This document shows positions 1-7,983 of a stretch of 64,000 bases of DNA, piece after piece (positions within the stretch are counted from its first letter, which is position 1; every line of letters begins with the position of its first letter). Both the position numbers and the translations under genes were made by a program. The stretch is from Pseudonocardia acidicola (GTDB lineage: Bacteria > Actinomycetota > Actinomycetes > Mycobacteriales > Pseudonocardiaceae), in the NCBI RefSeq assembly GCF_012911935.1, contig NZ_JAAXLA010000010.1:1-64000 (forward strand). The letters run 5' to 3'. Under the pieces are notes generated by a model. That model was not told the origin of the DNA, did no database searches, and saw only the letters and a program-made list of their open reading frames with translations.

Positions 1-22
1 GCCCCCGCCCGTCGCGGGCCCG

Positions 23-592
23 GTGCTGCGCGGGCTGCCGCCCGGCGCGTCCGCGATCGACCCGGTGCTCGACCGGCTGCTCGCCGAACGCATCGTCTTC
101 CTCGGCGGCGAAGTCGACGACGACGTCGCCTACCGGATCACCGCGCAACTGCTGTTGCTCGCCGCGCAGGACCCGGACACCGACATCACCTTCTACATCG
201 ACTGCCCCGGCGGCACGGTCACCGCGGCCATGGCCGTCTACGACACCATGCAGCTGATCAGGCCGGACGTGGCGACCTGGGCCGTCGGCGTCGCGGCGTC
301 GGCCGGGCAGTTCCTGCTCTCGGCCGGCGCGCCCGGCAAGCGGCACGCGCTGGCGCACGCGCGGATCCTCACGCACTCCCCGTCGGCCGGGGCGGGCGGC
401 ACGGCCACCGAGATCGCGGTCCGGGCCGGGGTGTTCGGCGAGCTGAAGCGGCAGATCGCCGAGCTCACCGCGCGGCACACCGGGCAGTCCGTCGCGACCG
501 TCACCGCCGACACCGACGCCGACCGCTGGTTCACCGCGGAGCAGGCGCGCGACTACGGCCTGATCGACCACGTGGTGGGCGCGACCGGCTGA
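23..592 (+). CDS. ClpP-family serine protease subunit
   Basis: This encodes a ClpP-fold peptidase (S14 family), the proteolytic barrel subunit that normally degrades proteins unfolded by a Clp ATPase in the cytosol. The serine triad is visible: Ser in GVAASAG, His in ILTHSPS (most ClpPs have HQP here) and Asp in DTDADRWF, followed by the family-typical YGLID ending. Length (189 residues) fits a mature ClpP. The first start in the window is GTG at 23, but the frame stays open to the window edge, so the true start may lie upstream. No clpX, clpC or second clpP is next to it, so its partner ATPase is unknown. It may be a divergent, secondary ClpP. Confidence 0.85.
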   Translation: MLRGLPPGASAIDPVLDRLLAERIVFLGGEVDDDVAYRITAQLLLLAAQDPDTDITFYIDCPGGTVTAAMAVYDTMQLIRPDVATWAVGVAASAGQFLLSAGAPGKRHALAHARILTHSPSAGAGGTATEIAVRAGVFGELKRQIAELTARHTGQSVATVTADTDADRWFTAEQARDYGLIDHVVGATG

Positions 593-629
593 CCGGTTTG
601 CCGGTTCCGGCGGCCGGGAACCCGCGGGC

Positions 630-1973
630 GTGCCCGAGAGCCCGCGGCGCCTGCCGCTGCAGCTTCTGCTCGCCGTGCTCGCGGCGTTGCCAGGCGCCTA
701 CCTCGGGGCCGCCGGCTACCTGGACCTGCCACATCCCGAGCTCGCGCCCGCCGGCGGTGCGCTGCTCTACGGGATAGCGATCATCGGCGCCGCGTTCGTG
801 CTGTCCTGGGCCGCGGAGGCCGCGCAGGTGGACATCAGCGCCGGGCTCGCGCTGGCGGTGCTGGCCCTGCTCGCCGTGCTGCCCGAGTACGCGGTCGACT
901 TCGTCTTCAGCTTCCACGCCGGGCGGACCTACGCCGAGACCGGCGAGTGCCTGCCCGGCCCGGACGGGGCGGACCCGTGCGCGCTGGCGCTGGCCAACAT
1001 GACCGGGGCCAACCGGGTGCTGGTCGGCGTCGGCTGGCCGGTCGTCGTGCTGGTCGCGACGATCGCGGTGCTGCGTGCCCGCCGCCGCGGCGGGCACGAC
1101 AGCGCGACGACCCACGAGTGGTGTGTGCAGATGCCGCGCACCTTGACCCCCGAGGTCGTGTTCCTGGGCATCGCGACGCTGTACTCGCTGACCCTGCCGC
1201 TGCGGCACACGCTGACCCTGGCCGACGCCGCCGTACTGGTCTCGATCTTCGCGGCCTACGCGTGGCGGCTGGCCAAGGCCCCGCCGGAGGAACCCGACCT
1301 GATCGGCACCGCGGCGTGGGTCGGCGGGATGCACCGGACCCGGCGCCGCTGGACCGTCGGGCTGCTGTTCGGGTTCGCCGGGCTCGTCATCCTCACCACC
1401 GCCGAGCATTTCGCCGAGGGCCTGGTCGGCACCGGCCGCGAACTCGGCGTCAACCAGTTCATCCTCGTGCAGTGGGTGGCCCCGCTGGCCAGCGAATCCC
1501 CCGAGCTGATCGTCGCCTGCCTGTACGCGTGGCGACTCAAGGCGGGCGACTCGCTGGGCACCCTGCTGTCCAGCAAGGTCAACCAGTGGACGCTGCTGGT
1601 GGGCACGATCCCGATCGTGTTCGCGCTGGCCGCCGGGACCACCGCCGGTCTCCCGCTCGACGGCCAGCAGCGCTTCGAACTGCTGCTGACCGCGGCGCAG
1701 TCCCTGTTCGCGGTGAGCATCCTGATGGACCTTGCGCTGACCGTGTGGGGTGCCGCGGCGTTGTTCGGGCTGTTCATGGTGCAGTTCGTCGCGAGCATCA
1801 CGCTGTCGGCCGCGGCCGACCGCCTCGTCATCATCGTGCTGTCCGGGGTCTACGGCGTGCTCGCGCTGCTGCAGTTCGTCCGGCACCGCGGCGACGTCGT
1901 CCGGACCACCCGTGACGGGCTCGCCACGCCGTTCGCCGAACTCGAGAAGGTGGACCGGGCCGCAGCCGGCTGA
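630..1973 (+). CDS. CaCA-superfamily sodium/calcium (cation/proton) exchanger
   Basis: This is a polytopic inner-membrane antiporter of 447 residues with about ten hydrophobic segments. The two inverted alpha-repeats that form the ion path in this superfamily are recognisable: LLAVLPEYAVDFVFS with ALANMTGANRVLVG in the first half, and APLASESPELIVACLYAW with GTLLSSKVNQWTLLVG in the second. The Glu/Asp and Asn/Ser residues in these motifs normally bind Ca2+ or Na+. The GTG start at 630 lies 37 bases after the ClpP-like gene, on the same strand. Whether calcium or another cation is exported cannot be told from the sequence. Confidence 0.82.
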   Translation: MPESPRRLPLQLLLAVLAALPGAYLGAAGYLDLPHPELAPAGGALLYGIAIIGAAFVLSWAAEAAQVDISAGLALAVLALLAVLPEYAVDFVFSFHAGRTYAETGECLPGPDGADPCALALANMTGANRVLVGVGWPVVVLVATIAVLRARRRGGHDSATTHEWCVQMPRTLTPEVVFLGIATLYSLTLPLRHTLTLADAAVLVSIFAAYAWRLAKAPPEEPDLIGTAAWVGGMHRTRRRWTVGLLFGFAGLVILTTAEHFAEGLVGTGRELGVNQFILVQWVAPLASESPELIVACLYAWRLKAGDSLGTLLSSKVNQWTLLVGTIPIVFALAAGTTAGLPLDGQQRFELLLTAAQSLFAVSILMDLALTVWGAAALFGLFMVQFVASITLSAAADRLVIIVLSGVYGVLALLQFVRHRGDVVRTTRDGLATPFAELEKVDRAAAG

Positions 1974-2230
1974 GCCGCGCAGAACGCGGGACCTTCGCCG
2001 GTACTCCCCCGGCGGCGCGTGGTGCTGCAATCCGGCTTCGCGGAACCGGTGGGAGGAGCGATGCGCGGTCGCGCAGACCGATCCGGAGTCCGGCCTCCGG
2101 AATTCGCCGGTAGCGCGACCTGACCATTCGCAGAACCTCCCCGGCGCGGTGCTCCCGGGCTCGCTAGCGTTGAGAGCGAAGGTTTCTGCATCGATGCACG
2201 AGACGTTCCGAGAGGGAAGAGGGCAGCCTC

Positions 2231-3256
2231 ATGCGTGTTGGCGTGCTCACCGGGGGTGGCGACTGTCCCGGCCTGAACGCGGTCATCCGGGCCATCGTCC
2301 GCAAAGGCATCCCCGAATACGGGTTCTCGTTCCTCGGCTTCCGCGACGGCTGGCGCGGCCCGCTCGACGGGCTCACCAGACCGCTCGACATCCCGGCGGT
2401 GCGCGGCCTGCTCCCCCGCGGCGGCACGATCCTGGGCTCGTCGCGGACCAACCCGTTCGCGATCGAGGACGGGGTCGACCGGATCCGCACCAACCTGATG
2501 AACTTCGGCGTCGAGGCCCTCATCGCCATCGGCGGGGAGGACACCCTCGGGGTGGCCGCGAAGCTGCACGAGGTCGGTGTCAACGTCGTCGGGGTGCCCA
2601 AGACGATCGACAACGACCTGTCCGGCACCGACTACACCTTCGGCTTCGACACCGCGGTCAACATCGCGATGGAGGCCATCGACCGGCTGCACACCACGGC
2701 CGAATCGCACCACCGGGCGCTGATCGTGGAGGTGATGGGCCGGCACGCCGGGTGGATCGCCCTGCACTCCGGGATGGCCGCCGGCGCGAACGCGATCCTG
2801 ATCCCCGAGGTGCGGTTCGACATCGCTCAGGTCTGCAAGTGGGTCGAGAGCCGGTTCCGGCTCGACTACGCGCCGATCATCGTCGTGGCCGAGGGCGCCA
2901 GGCCCAAGGACGGCGACGAGGTGCTCCTCACGGGGGAGAAGGACGCCTTCGGGCACGTCCGGCTCGGCGGGATCGGTGACTACCTGGCCCGCGAGATCGA
3001 GGCGCGGACCGGCAAGGAGGCCCGGACCACGGTGCTCGGCCACGTGCAACGCGGCGGCACCCCGACCGCGTTCGACCGCTGGCTCGCGACCCGCTTCGGG
3101 CTGCACGCCATCGACGCGGTACACCAGGGCACGTGGGGCATGATGACCGCCCTGCGCGGGACCGACATCGTGACGGTGCCGCTGCTCGAGGCGACGAAGG
3201 AGCCCAAGCTCGTCGACCCGGCGCTGTACGCCGAGGCCGAGGTGTTCTTCGGGTAG
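2231..3256 (+). CDS. pfkA: 6-phosphofructokinase, probably pyrophosphate-dependent
   Basis: The enzyme phosphorylates fructose 6-phosphate to fructose 1,6-bisphosphate in glycolysis. At 341 residues it has the short bacterial PFK fold: the GGGDCPGLN loop at the start, PKTIDND (residues 123-129) with the catalytic Asp, and MGRHAGW. Residue 104 is Asp (in GGEDT) and residue 124 is Lys. In the PFK literature Gly104/Gly124 marks ATP enzymes and Asp104/Lys124 marks PPi enzymes, so I infer that PPi is the phosphoryl donor and that the step is reversible, as in the Amycolatopsis enzyme. The start is ATG at 2231 after a purine-rich GAGAGGGAAGAGGG stretch. The 257 bases upstream hold no gene. Confidence 0.9.
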   Translation: MRVGVLTGGGDCPGLNAVIRAIVRKGIPEYGFSFLGFRDGWRGPLDGLTRPLDIPAVRGLLPRGGTILGSSRTNPFAIEDGVDRIRTNLMNFGVEALIAIGGEDTLGVAAKLHEVGVNVVGVPKTIDNDLSGTDYTFGFDTAVNIAMEAIDRLHTTAESHHRALIVEVMGRHAGWIALHSGMAAGANAILIPEVRFDIAQVCKWVESRFRLDYAPIIVVAEGARPKDGDEVLLTGEKDAFGHVRLGGIGDYLAREIEARTGKEARTTVLGHVQRGGTPTAFDRWLATRFGLHAIDAVHQGTWGMMTALRGTDIVTVPLLEATKEPKLVDPALYAEAEVFFG

Positions 3257-3280
3257 GGCCGGCTCCGGCAGACTGACGGC

Positions 3281-4048
3281 GTGCCGGAGCCCGCCGCCCT
3301 GCTGCTCGCCCACATCAGCGACCTGCACATCGACGGCAGCGAGCGGGCCGTGCGGCGCGCCGCGCGGGTGCTGCGGCAGCTCGGTGAGCTGGCCGTCGCG
3401 CCCGATGCGCTGATCGTCAGCGGCGACCTCGCCGACCACGGCGGCGAGGAGGAGTACCGACTGGTCACCGGGCTGCTGGCCGACAGCCCGTCGCCGGTGC
3501 TGATCTGTCCGGGCAACCACGACGCCCGGGCTGCGCTGCGGGCGACGGTGCTCGGCGAGCCGGTGCTCGGCACGCCGGACGACCACCGGCCGGTGAACCG
3601 GACGGGCCGGGTCGGTGAGCTGACCGTGCTGCTGGCCGACTCGACCATCCCGGGCCGCCCCGAGGGGCACCTGGACGACCCGACGCTGGAGTGGCTGGAC
3701 GCCGAACTCGCCGAGGCCGGGGAGGGCCCGGTACTGCTCGTCATGCACCACCCGCCCGCGGCGCTGCACCATCCCGCGCTCGACGACGTCCGCCAGCACG
3801 GCGAGCACCGCCTCGCCGAGCTGCTGTCCCGGCACCCGCCAGTGGCCGGGCTGCTGTGCGGGCACGCGCACACGGCCGCCGCGGGCGTTTTCGCCGGCGC
3901 ACCGCTGCGGGTCGCGCCCGGCGTGACCTCCACGTTGGTGCTGCCCTGGGAGCGACCGGGGGCGGTGTTCGACACCGACGCCCCGCCCGGAGTGGCCTAC
4001 CACGTGTGGTCCGCCGACCGGCTCACCACGCACTTCCGCGTCGTCTGA
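3281..4048 (+). CDS. calcineurin-like metallophosphoesterase (CpdA type)
   Basis: This 255-residue cytosolic phosphoesterase carries all the metal-site blocks of the calcineurin fold in order: SDLH near residue 12, SGDLADHG, CPGNHDAR, VMHHPP and GHAHTA. The layout is that of 3',5'-cyclic-nucleotide phosphodiesterases of the CpdA/Rv0805 group, so cAMP or another phosphodiester is a likely substrate, but specificity cannot be read directly. The GTG start at 3281 lies 24 bases after pfkA, so the two may be cotranscribed; no functional link is evident. Confidence 0.83.
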   Translation: MPEPAALLLAHISDLHIDGSERAVRRAARVLRQLGELAVAPDALIVSGDLADHGGEEEYRLVTGLLADSPSPVLICPGNHDARAALRATVLGEPVLGTPDDHRPVNRTGRVGELTVLLADSTIPGRPEGHLDDPTLEWLDAELAEAGEGPVLLVMHHPPAALHHPALDDVRQHGEHRLAELLSRHPPVAGLLCGHAHTAAAGVFAGAPLRVAPGVTSTLVLPWERPGAVFDTDAPPGVAYHVWSADRLTTHFRVV

Positions 4049-4153
4049 TCGGCATCCGGTTCACGAGCACGCAACACGACCGCAACAGCGGCGTGCCGCG
4101 GTGGATCTACAACGGAGGCAGCGCCCTGCCCGCAGCATTCCGGAGGCCGTTCC

Positions 4154-4558
4154 GTGTCGCGATCCGCCGAGTTCGCCCCGCCCACCCAGCTCACCTGCCG
4201 CGTCTGGTGCCGCCCGGCGCCCGCGCTGCGGGCGCACCACGATCAGCTGCTGCGCGTGGAGCGCGACACCGACGCGATGCTCGATCTGTTCGAGCTGGCG
4301 GTCACGTGGGCGGAGCTGGAGTATCCGGCCGAGACGACGATCGCGCCGTCCGACTGGGTCGGCTTCGCCGAACTGCACCGCTGGCAGAACCCGCAGCGGG
4401 TACTGCGGATCTTCAGCCTGGCCACCGACGTGGCGCTGTCCGGACCCGCCCTGCGCAAGCGGGTCGGCACCCCGGCGGCCGGGCTGGGCCTGGCCGCCGG
4501 GTCCGGGCTGTGCCCGGCGCTGCTCAGCCCGCCGCAGCGGCGCGCGGCAGGCCGGTGA
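4154..4558 (+). CDS. small protein of unknown function
   Basis: I do not recognise this 134-residue protein. The GTG start at 4154 is preceded by a good GGAGG ribosome-binding site, and codon use is normal for the window, which supports a real gene. It has no signal peptide or membrane segment. The middle is rich in acidic and aromatic residues (DLFELAVTWAELEYPAE, DWVGFAELHRWQNP), which suggests a compact soluble helical domain. Its 3' end overlaps the convergent AIR-synthase-like gene by 35 bases. Confidence 0.5.
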   Translation: MSRSAEFAPPTQLTCRVWCRPAPALRAHHDQLLRVERDTDAMLDLFELAVTWAELEYPAETTIAPSDWVGFAELHRWQNPQRVLRIFSLATDVALSGPALRKRVGTPAAGLGLAAGSGLCPALLSPPQRRAAGR

Positions 4559-5498
4559 CCCGGAACTCGTCGAGACGCAGCACCGTCGCCCGCTCCGCAC
4601 CGGCGCGCAGCGCGAGCTCCCCGGTGTCGTCGAGCCGGCCGACGACGGCCGCCGCGAGGTCCCGCTCGGCGAACGCGGCGAGGCACTCGTCCTCACGGCC
4701 CGCAGGCACGCACAGCAGGAAGCCGAAGCTCGGGAAGCAGTTGAACCACTTCGTCAGCGGCACGCCGGACGGTGCCGGGACGGCGTCGACGTCCACCGTC
4801 ACCCCGTGTCCGCCGGGCTCGAGCAGCATCGCCAGCGAGCCGACGAGCCCGGCCATGCTGATGTCCTTCGCCGCCACCACGATCCCGGCGCGGGCGAGCG
4901 TGCCCAGCAGCCGCACGTCACCCGCGCAGCGCTTGCCGCGCGAGGCGAACGCGGGGAAGTACGGGAAGTCCTGGCGCATCTCGCCGTCGAGCGCAGCGGC
5001 CACGACCAGCGACTGACCGGCCGCGGCATGGGTGACCGACAGCGGCGCCGGGGTGCTGCCCACCCCGAACGCCGAGAGCGCGGGCGGGCCGTCGTGGATC
5101 GTCAGGTGCCCGCCGATGATCGGCACGTCGAACAGCTCGGACGCCTCGCGCATACCGGCCAGCGCGAGCCGGGCCACATCCTCGGTGGCCACCACGGTGT
5201 CGACGATGCCGAGCGGCTCCGCCCCCATCGCAGCGAGGTCGTTGACGTTGGTCAGCACCGCGGCGAACCCGGCGCCGCGTGGATCGGCCGCCACGAACGG
5301 CGGGAACAGCGCCTCCCCGCACGCGACGACCCCGGCTCCCTCGGCCGAGACGACGGCGCCGTCGTCACCGGGTCCGCCGAGCCAGTCCGTTCCGCCGAGC
5401 ACGTCACCGACGAGGCCGATCTCGGCCTTCGCCCGCAGCCCTGGATTGGCCAGCACGGAGTCGACGATCTCGCCGAGCGAGTTGGCCACCTGCGTCAT
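4524..5498 (-). CDS. AIR-synthase-related (PurM/HypE-fold) protein, Nit1C-type
   Basis: This 324-residue protein belongs to the PurM/ThiL/SelD/HypE fold, whose members bind ATP and activate a carbonyl, amide or selenide group. The N-terminal half has the GGPGDDGAVV loop and a Leu/Ala-rich dimer strand; a conserved GGH follows, and the C-terminal half has FPSFGFLL. It resembles the sll0787-type AIR-synthase-related proteins found in Nit1C (cyanide/nitrile) clusters rather than PurM itself. The start is ATG at 5498 with AGGAA upstream, 23 bases after the XRE-cupin gene, so the two form an operon. A radical SAM gene of the same cluster type lies about 4 kb away. Substrate unknown. Confidence 0.72.
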   Translation of the reverse strand: MTQVANSLGEIVDSVLANPGLRAKAEIGLVGDVLGGTDWLGGPGDDGAVVSAEGAGVVACGEALFPPFVAADPRGAGFAAVLTNVNDLAAMGAEPLGIVDTVVATEDVARLALAGMREASELFDVPIIGGHLTIHDGPPALSAFGVGSTPAPLSVTHAAAGQSLVVAAALDGEMRQDFPYFPAFASRGKRCAGDVRLLGTLARAGIVVAAKDISMAGLVGSLAMLLEPGGHGVTVDVDAVPAPSGVPLTKWFNCFPSFGFLLCVPAGREDECLAAFAERDLAAAVVGRLDDTGELALRAGAERATVLRLDEFRVTGLPRAAAAG

Positions 5499-5520
5499 TG
5501 AATTCCTCGTATTTCCCGCA

Positions 5521-6147
5521 TCAACTGCGCAACATCCACCACACGACGCGTGCCGGCTCCGGGCCGGGGTTGCGCCACTCGTGCGGCCGGTCCGTCGGAT
5601 AGTGCAGGGTGTCGCCGGCCCGGACGAGATACCGCTCGCCGGCCACCTCCACCTGCAACGCACCCTCCAGCACCAACATCAATTCCTCGCCCGCCCGCAG
5701 CGGGCGGGTGTCCCCACTCTTCCCGCCGGGTTCGACGACCGCGAACACGGCCCCACCGCGCAGCCGCTCGCCGGGGGCGGCGATCGTGGCGGCGTCGACC
5801 CCGTCGGCGCCGCGCGCCCATTCCGGCGGCGGTCCGGGCCGCTCGTCGGCCCGCACGTGCACCGCCACCGGCGCGGTGTGCCCCGCATCGTCGACGAAGT
5901 AGCCGATCGGCCGCCCGAGTGCGCCGGCGAGCTTCAGCAGCGTGGTGATGGTGGGCACCATGTCACCGCGCTCCACCTTGTGGATCGCCGCGGCGGACAC
6001 CTCGGAGCGGGCTGCGAGCTGCTGCAGGGAGAGCCCCAGCCGCTGCCGGACCTCGCGCACCTTCGGTCCGATCGCGCCGACGATCGGCTCCCAACCGGCC
6101 GGGTCCCGGTTCGGTCCGCGGTCGGTTGTGGAGTCGGGCACCGTCAT
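5521..6147 (-). CDS. XRE-family regulator with C-terminal cupin domain
   Basis: This is a 208-residue DNA-binding regulator. Residues about 25-80 form an XRE helix-turn-helix (LGLSLQQLAARSEVS, IHKVERGDMVPTI), and the C-terminal half is a small cupin barrel (LRAGEELMLVLEG, LVRAGDTLHYPTDRPHEW) that probably senses a small ligand. The start is set at ATG 6147, which has GAGG just upstream; an upstream in-frame extension is less likely. It probably controls the AIR-synthase-like gene that follows after 23 bases, and itself. Ligand unknown. Confidence 0.8.
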   Translation of the reverse strand: MTVPDSTTDRGPNRDPAGWEPIVGAIGPKVREVRQRLGLSLQQLAARSEVSAAAIHKVERGDMVPTITTLLKLAGALGRPIGYFVDDAGHTAPVAVHVRADERPGPPPEWARGADGVDAATIAAPGERLRGGAVFAVVEPGGKSGDTRPLRAGEELMLVLEGALQVEVAGERYLVRAGDTLHYPTDRPHEWRNPGPEPARVVWWMLRS

Positions 6148-6185
6148 GGCGCGACCTCCTCGGTGTATCCGCCGCCATTCCAAAC

Positions 6186-6225
6186 GTTCATCATCATAAA
6201 CGCCGTCTTTTATCGTGGAGGCCAT
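6186..6225 (-). promoter_or_regulatory. possible promoter of the XRE-cupin/AIR-synthase operon
   Basis: A locally AT-rich patch precedes the XRE-cupin gene on the minus strand. It contains a good -10 match, TATGAT, at 6198-6193, about 45 bases before the chosen start codon. No convincing -35 box stands 16-18 bases further up. Assignment is by position and base composition only. Confidence 0.25.
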
Positions 6226-6298
6226 TTGTCATGGATCGCACCGGGCCCGCGGACGCGGCCGGCGTACCGCGAGGCCGGTGCGCCCTCCGCGGGACCGC

Positions 6299-7008
6299 TC
6301 AGTTCAGCAAGCCGTGCGGATCGAGGACGAACTTCTGCGCGACCGCCCGGGTCACCTCCATGATCGAGTTGAGCACCGTGGCGGGCGCCTCCTGGGCGTC
6401 CGCGCCGTGCCCGCGGGCCTCGAAGCCGGCCGCGTCGATCGCCGCGCCGACGTCCGGCACGCCGGGAAGATGTCCGACCGCATCGTCAGGTCGCGGATCT
6501 TCTCCATCGCCTGGTCGCGGTCGGGGAACTTCAGCAGGTTCCAGTCCGCGTACGGGACCATCACGCACTCGGCCTGGCCGCCGACCCAGCCACCCATGTC
6601 GACGTAGCCGTAGGCCGATCCGGGCCGGTCCGGGTTCACGTTCAGGCACACCCCGGTGTGCCCCTCCTCGCACATCCGGCAACGCCCGCACGCGATGGTG
6701 AACGGCACCGAGCACAGGTCGCCGACCTTGATGAACTCGACCTCGCGACCGGTCTCGACGACCTCACCGGTGATCTCGTGGCCGAGCACCAGCCCCGCCG
6801 GTGCGGTGGTGCGGCCGCGCACCATGTGCTGGCCGGAGCCGCAGATGTCGGTCGAGACGACCTCGAGGATCACGCCGTGCTCGCATGTGCGGCCCACGTT
6901 GGCCGGATTCACCCCGGGACCGTCCTTGAGCACCAGTTCCGGATGGTCGATGGTCTGCACCTCGACCTTGCCCGGCTCGATGCAGGCGACCGCTCTGTTG
7001 CCTGTCAT
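6299..7008 (-). pseudogene. fdhA: decayed glutathione-independent formaldehyde dehydrogenase
   Basis: The N-terminal half reads clearly as an FdhA-type zinc alcohol dehydrogenase: the catalytic-zinc Cys in STDICGSGQH, LGHEITGEV, and a structural zinc block CGRCRMCEEGHTGVC. After IRDLTM the reading frame changes and most of the NAD-binding domain is missing. A second frame then continues with AAGFEARGHG and EAPATVLNSIMEVTRA and jumps directly to KFVLDPHGLL, the normal C-terminus. Thus one out-of-frame and one in-frame deletion have removed roughly 490 bases from a gene expected to be about 1.2 kb. The start at 7008 is intact, but the product cannot bind NAD. Confidence 0.8.
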
Positions 7009-7101
7009 GTCCGATCCACCCGATGCACGGTGTTTCCCGCATGGGTGTCCTACCCGCCGGGCCGGGCCGGCCAATCCCGCCGGCCGCATCGGGCGCGCCG
7101 G

Positions 7102-7812
7102 TCAGACCATGCCCTGCCGGGTCGCGGTGTAGACGATCTCCGTGCGACGCCGGACCTCGAGCTTGTCGCGCAGGTTGCGGACGTGGAACTTCACGGTGGC
7201 CTCGGAGATCAGCAGGCGGCGGCCGATCTCCCGGTTGCTCATCCCGACCGCGAGCAGTTTGAGCACCTGGTTCTCCCGCTCGGTGAGCATCTGCGCGCGG
7301 GGACGTTCGCCCCGGTCCCCGTCGCGCGGCACGTCCATCACCACCGAGCCGGAGCGCGAGTCGAAGACGCTCTCACCACGCAGCACCGCCCGCACCGCCC
7401 GCACGATGTCCGCGGTGTCGGCCCCCTTGCGCAGGTAGCCGTGCACGCCGAGCCGGACGGTGCGCAGCATGACCTCGCGGTCGCGGCAGCTGGTGAGCAC
7501 CAGTACCCGCACGCCACGGCGACGCTCCAGCAGGGCCCGCGCGACCTCGACACCGACGGTGTCGCCGCGACCCAGGTCGACGTCCAGGACCACCACGTCG
7601 GGGGCGCTGCGGTCGGCGATCAGCAGCGCGTCCCGCGCCGTGGCCGCCTCGCCCACCACGGTCAGGTCGATCTCGCCGGCCAGCAGCTGCCGCAGCCCGA
7701 AACGGACGATGGCCTCCGCATCGACCAGCAGCACCCGCGCGGTCCGGCGGACGATCTCAGGTTCCGGGCCTGCACCGAACCGGCGCTGGTCCAGCACGGC
7801 GTCGACGGTCAT
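7102..7812 (-). CDS. NarL/FixJ-family response regulator (orphan)
   Basis: This is a 236-residue two-component response regulator. A receiver domain (residues about 25-145) carries the phospho-acceptor Asp in PDVVVLDVDL and the Lys in YLRKGAD. A LuxR-type helix-turn-helix follows at the C-terminus (LTERENQVLKLLAVGMSNRE, SEATVKFHVRNLRDKL). The ATG at 7812 has GGAGAGGA upstream. No histidine kinase is adjacent. It is transcribed divergently from a GAF regulator across a 171-base region holding repeated GTTGC/GCAAC boxes, and it faces the broken fdhA, which may once have been its target. Confidence 0.88.
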   Translation of the reverse strand: MTVDAVLDQRRFGAGPEPEIVRRTARVLLVDAEAIVRFGLRQLLAGEIDLTVVGEAATARDALLIADRSAPDVVVLDVDLGRGDTVGVEVARALLERRRGVRVLVLTSCRDREVMLRTVRLGVHGYLRKGADTADIVRAVRAVLRGESVFDSRSGSVVMDVPRDGDRGERPRAQMLTERENQVLKLLAVGMSNREIGRRLLISEATVKFHVRNLRDKLEVRRRTEIVYTATRQGMV

Positions 7813-7854
7813 GTCAGGTCCTCTCCCTGCGTTGGGCGGTGGGGAGGAACGTAG

Positions 7855-7880
7855 GCAACGCCACGTTGCGCGTTCGTTGC
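7855..7880. promoter_or_regulatory. palindrome plus extra half-site between divergent regulators
   Basis: GCAACG (7855-7860), CCA, CGTTGC (7864-7869) is a perfect inverted repeat, and a third copy, CGTTGC, follows at 7875-7880, one helical turn (11 bases) after the second. It lies between the response-regulator and GAF-regulator genes and is a plausible binding site for one of them. Confidence 0.4.
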
Positions 7881-7983
7881 ACTGTCCATCAGGTGAGGTG
7901 GAGCCCGGTTTGCCGGCACTCGTCCGGCTGGGTGATGATTTCCCGGGGCCAGCCCGCTGGTCGCCCAGCGATCATGCTCGGGG

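Noticed and set aside
531-2030. A 499-codon minus-strand frame over the cation exchanger
   Set aside because: It encodes Gln/Arg/Gly-rich sequence with no hydrophobic or domain pattern; the plus-strand exchanger has clear alpha-repeats.
1974-2230. A further small gene between the exchanger and pfkA
   Set aside because: Frames here are short or read through into known genes with poor codon use; the region is more likely the pfkA promoter and leader.
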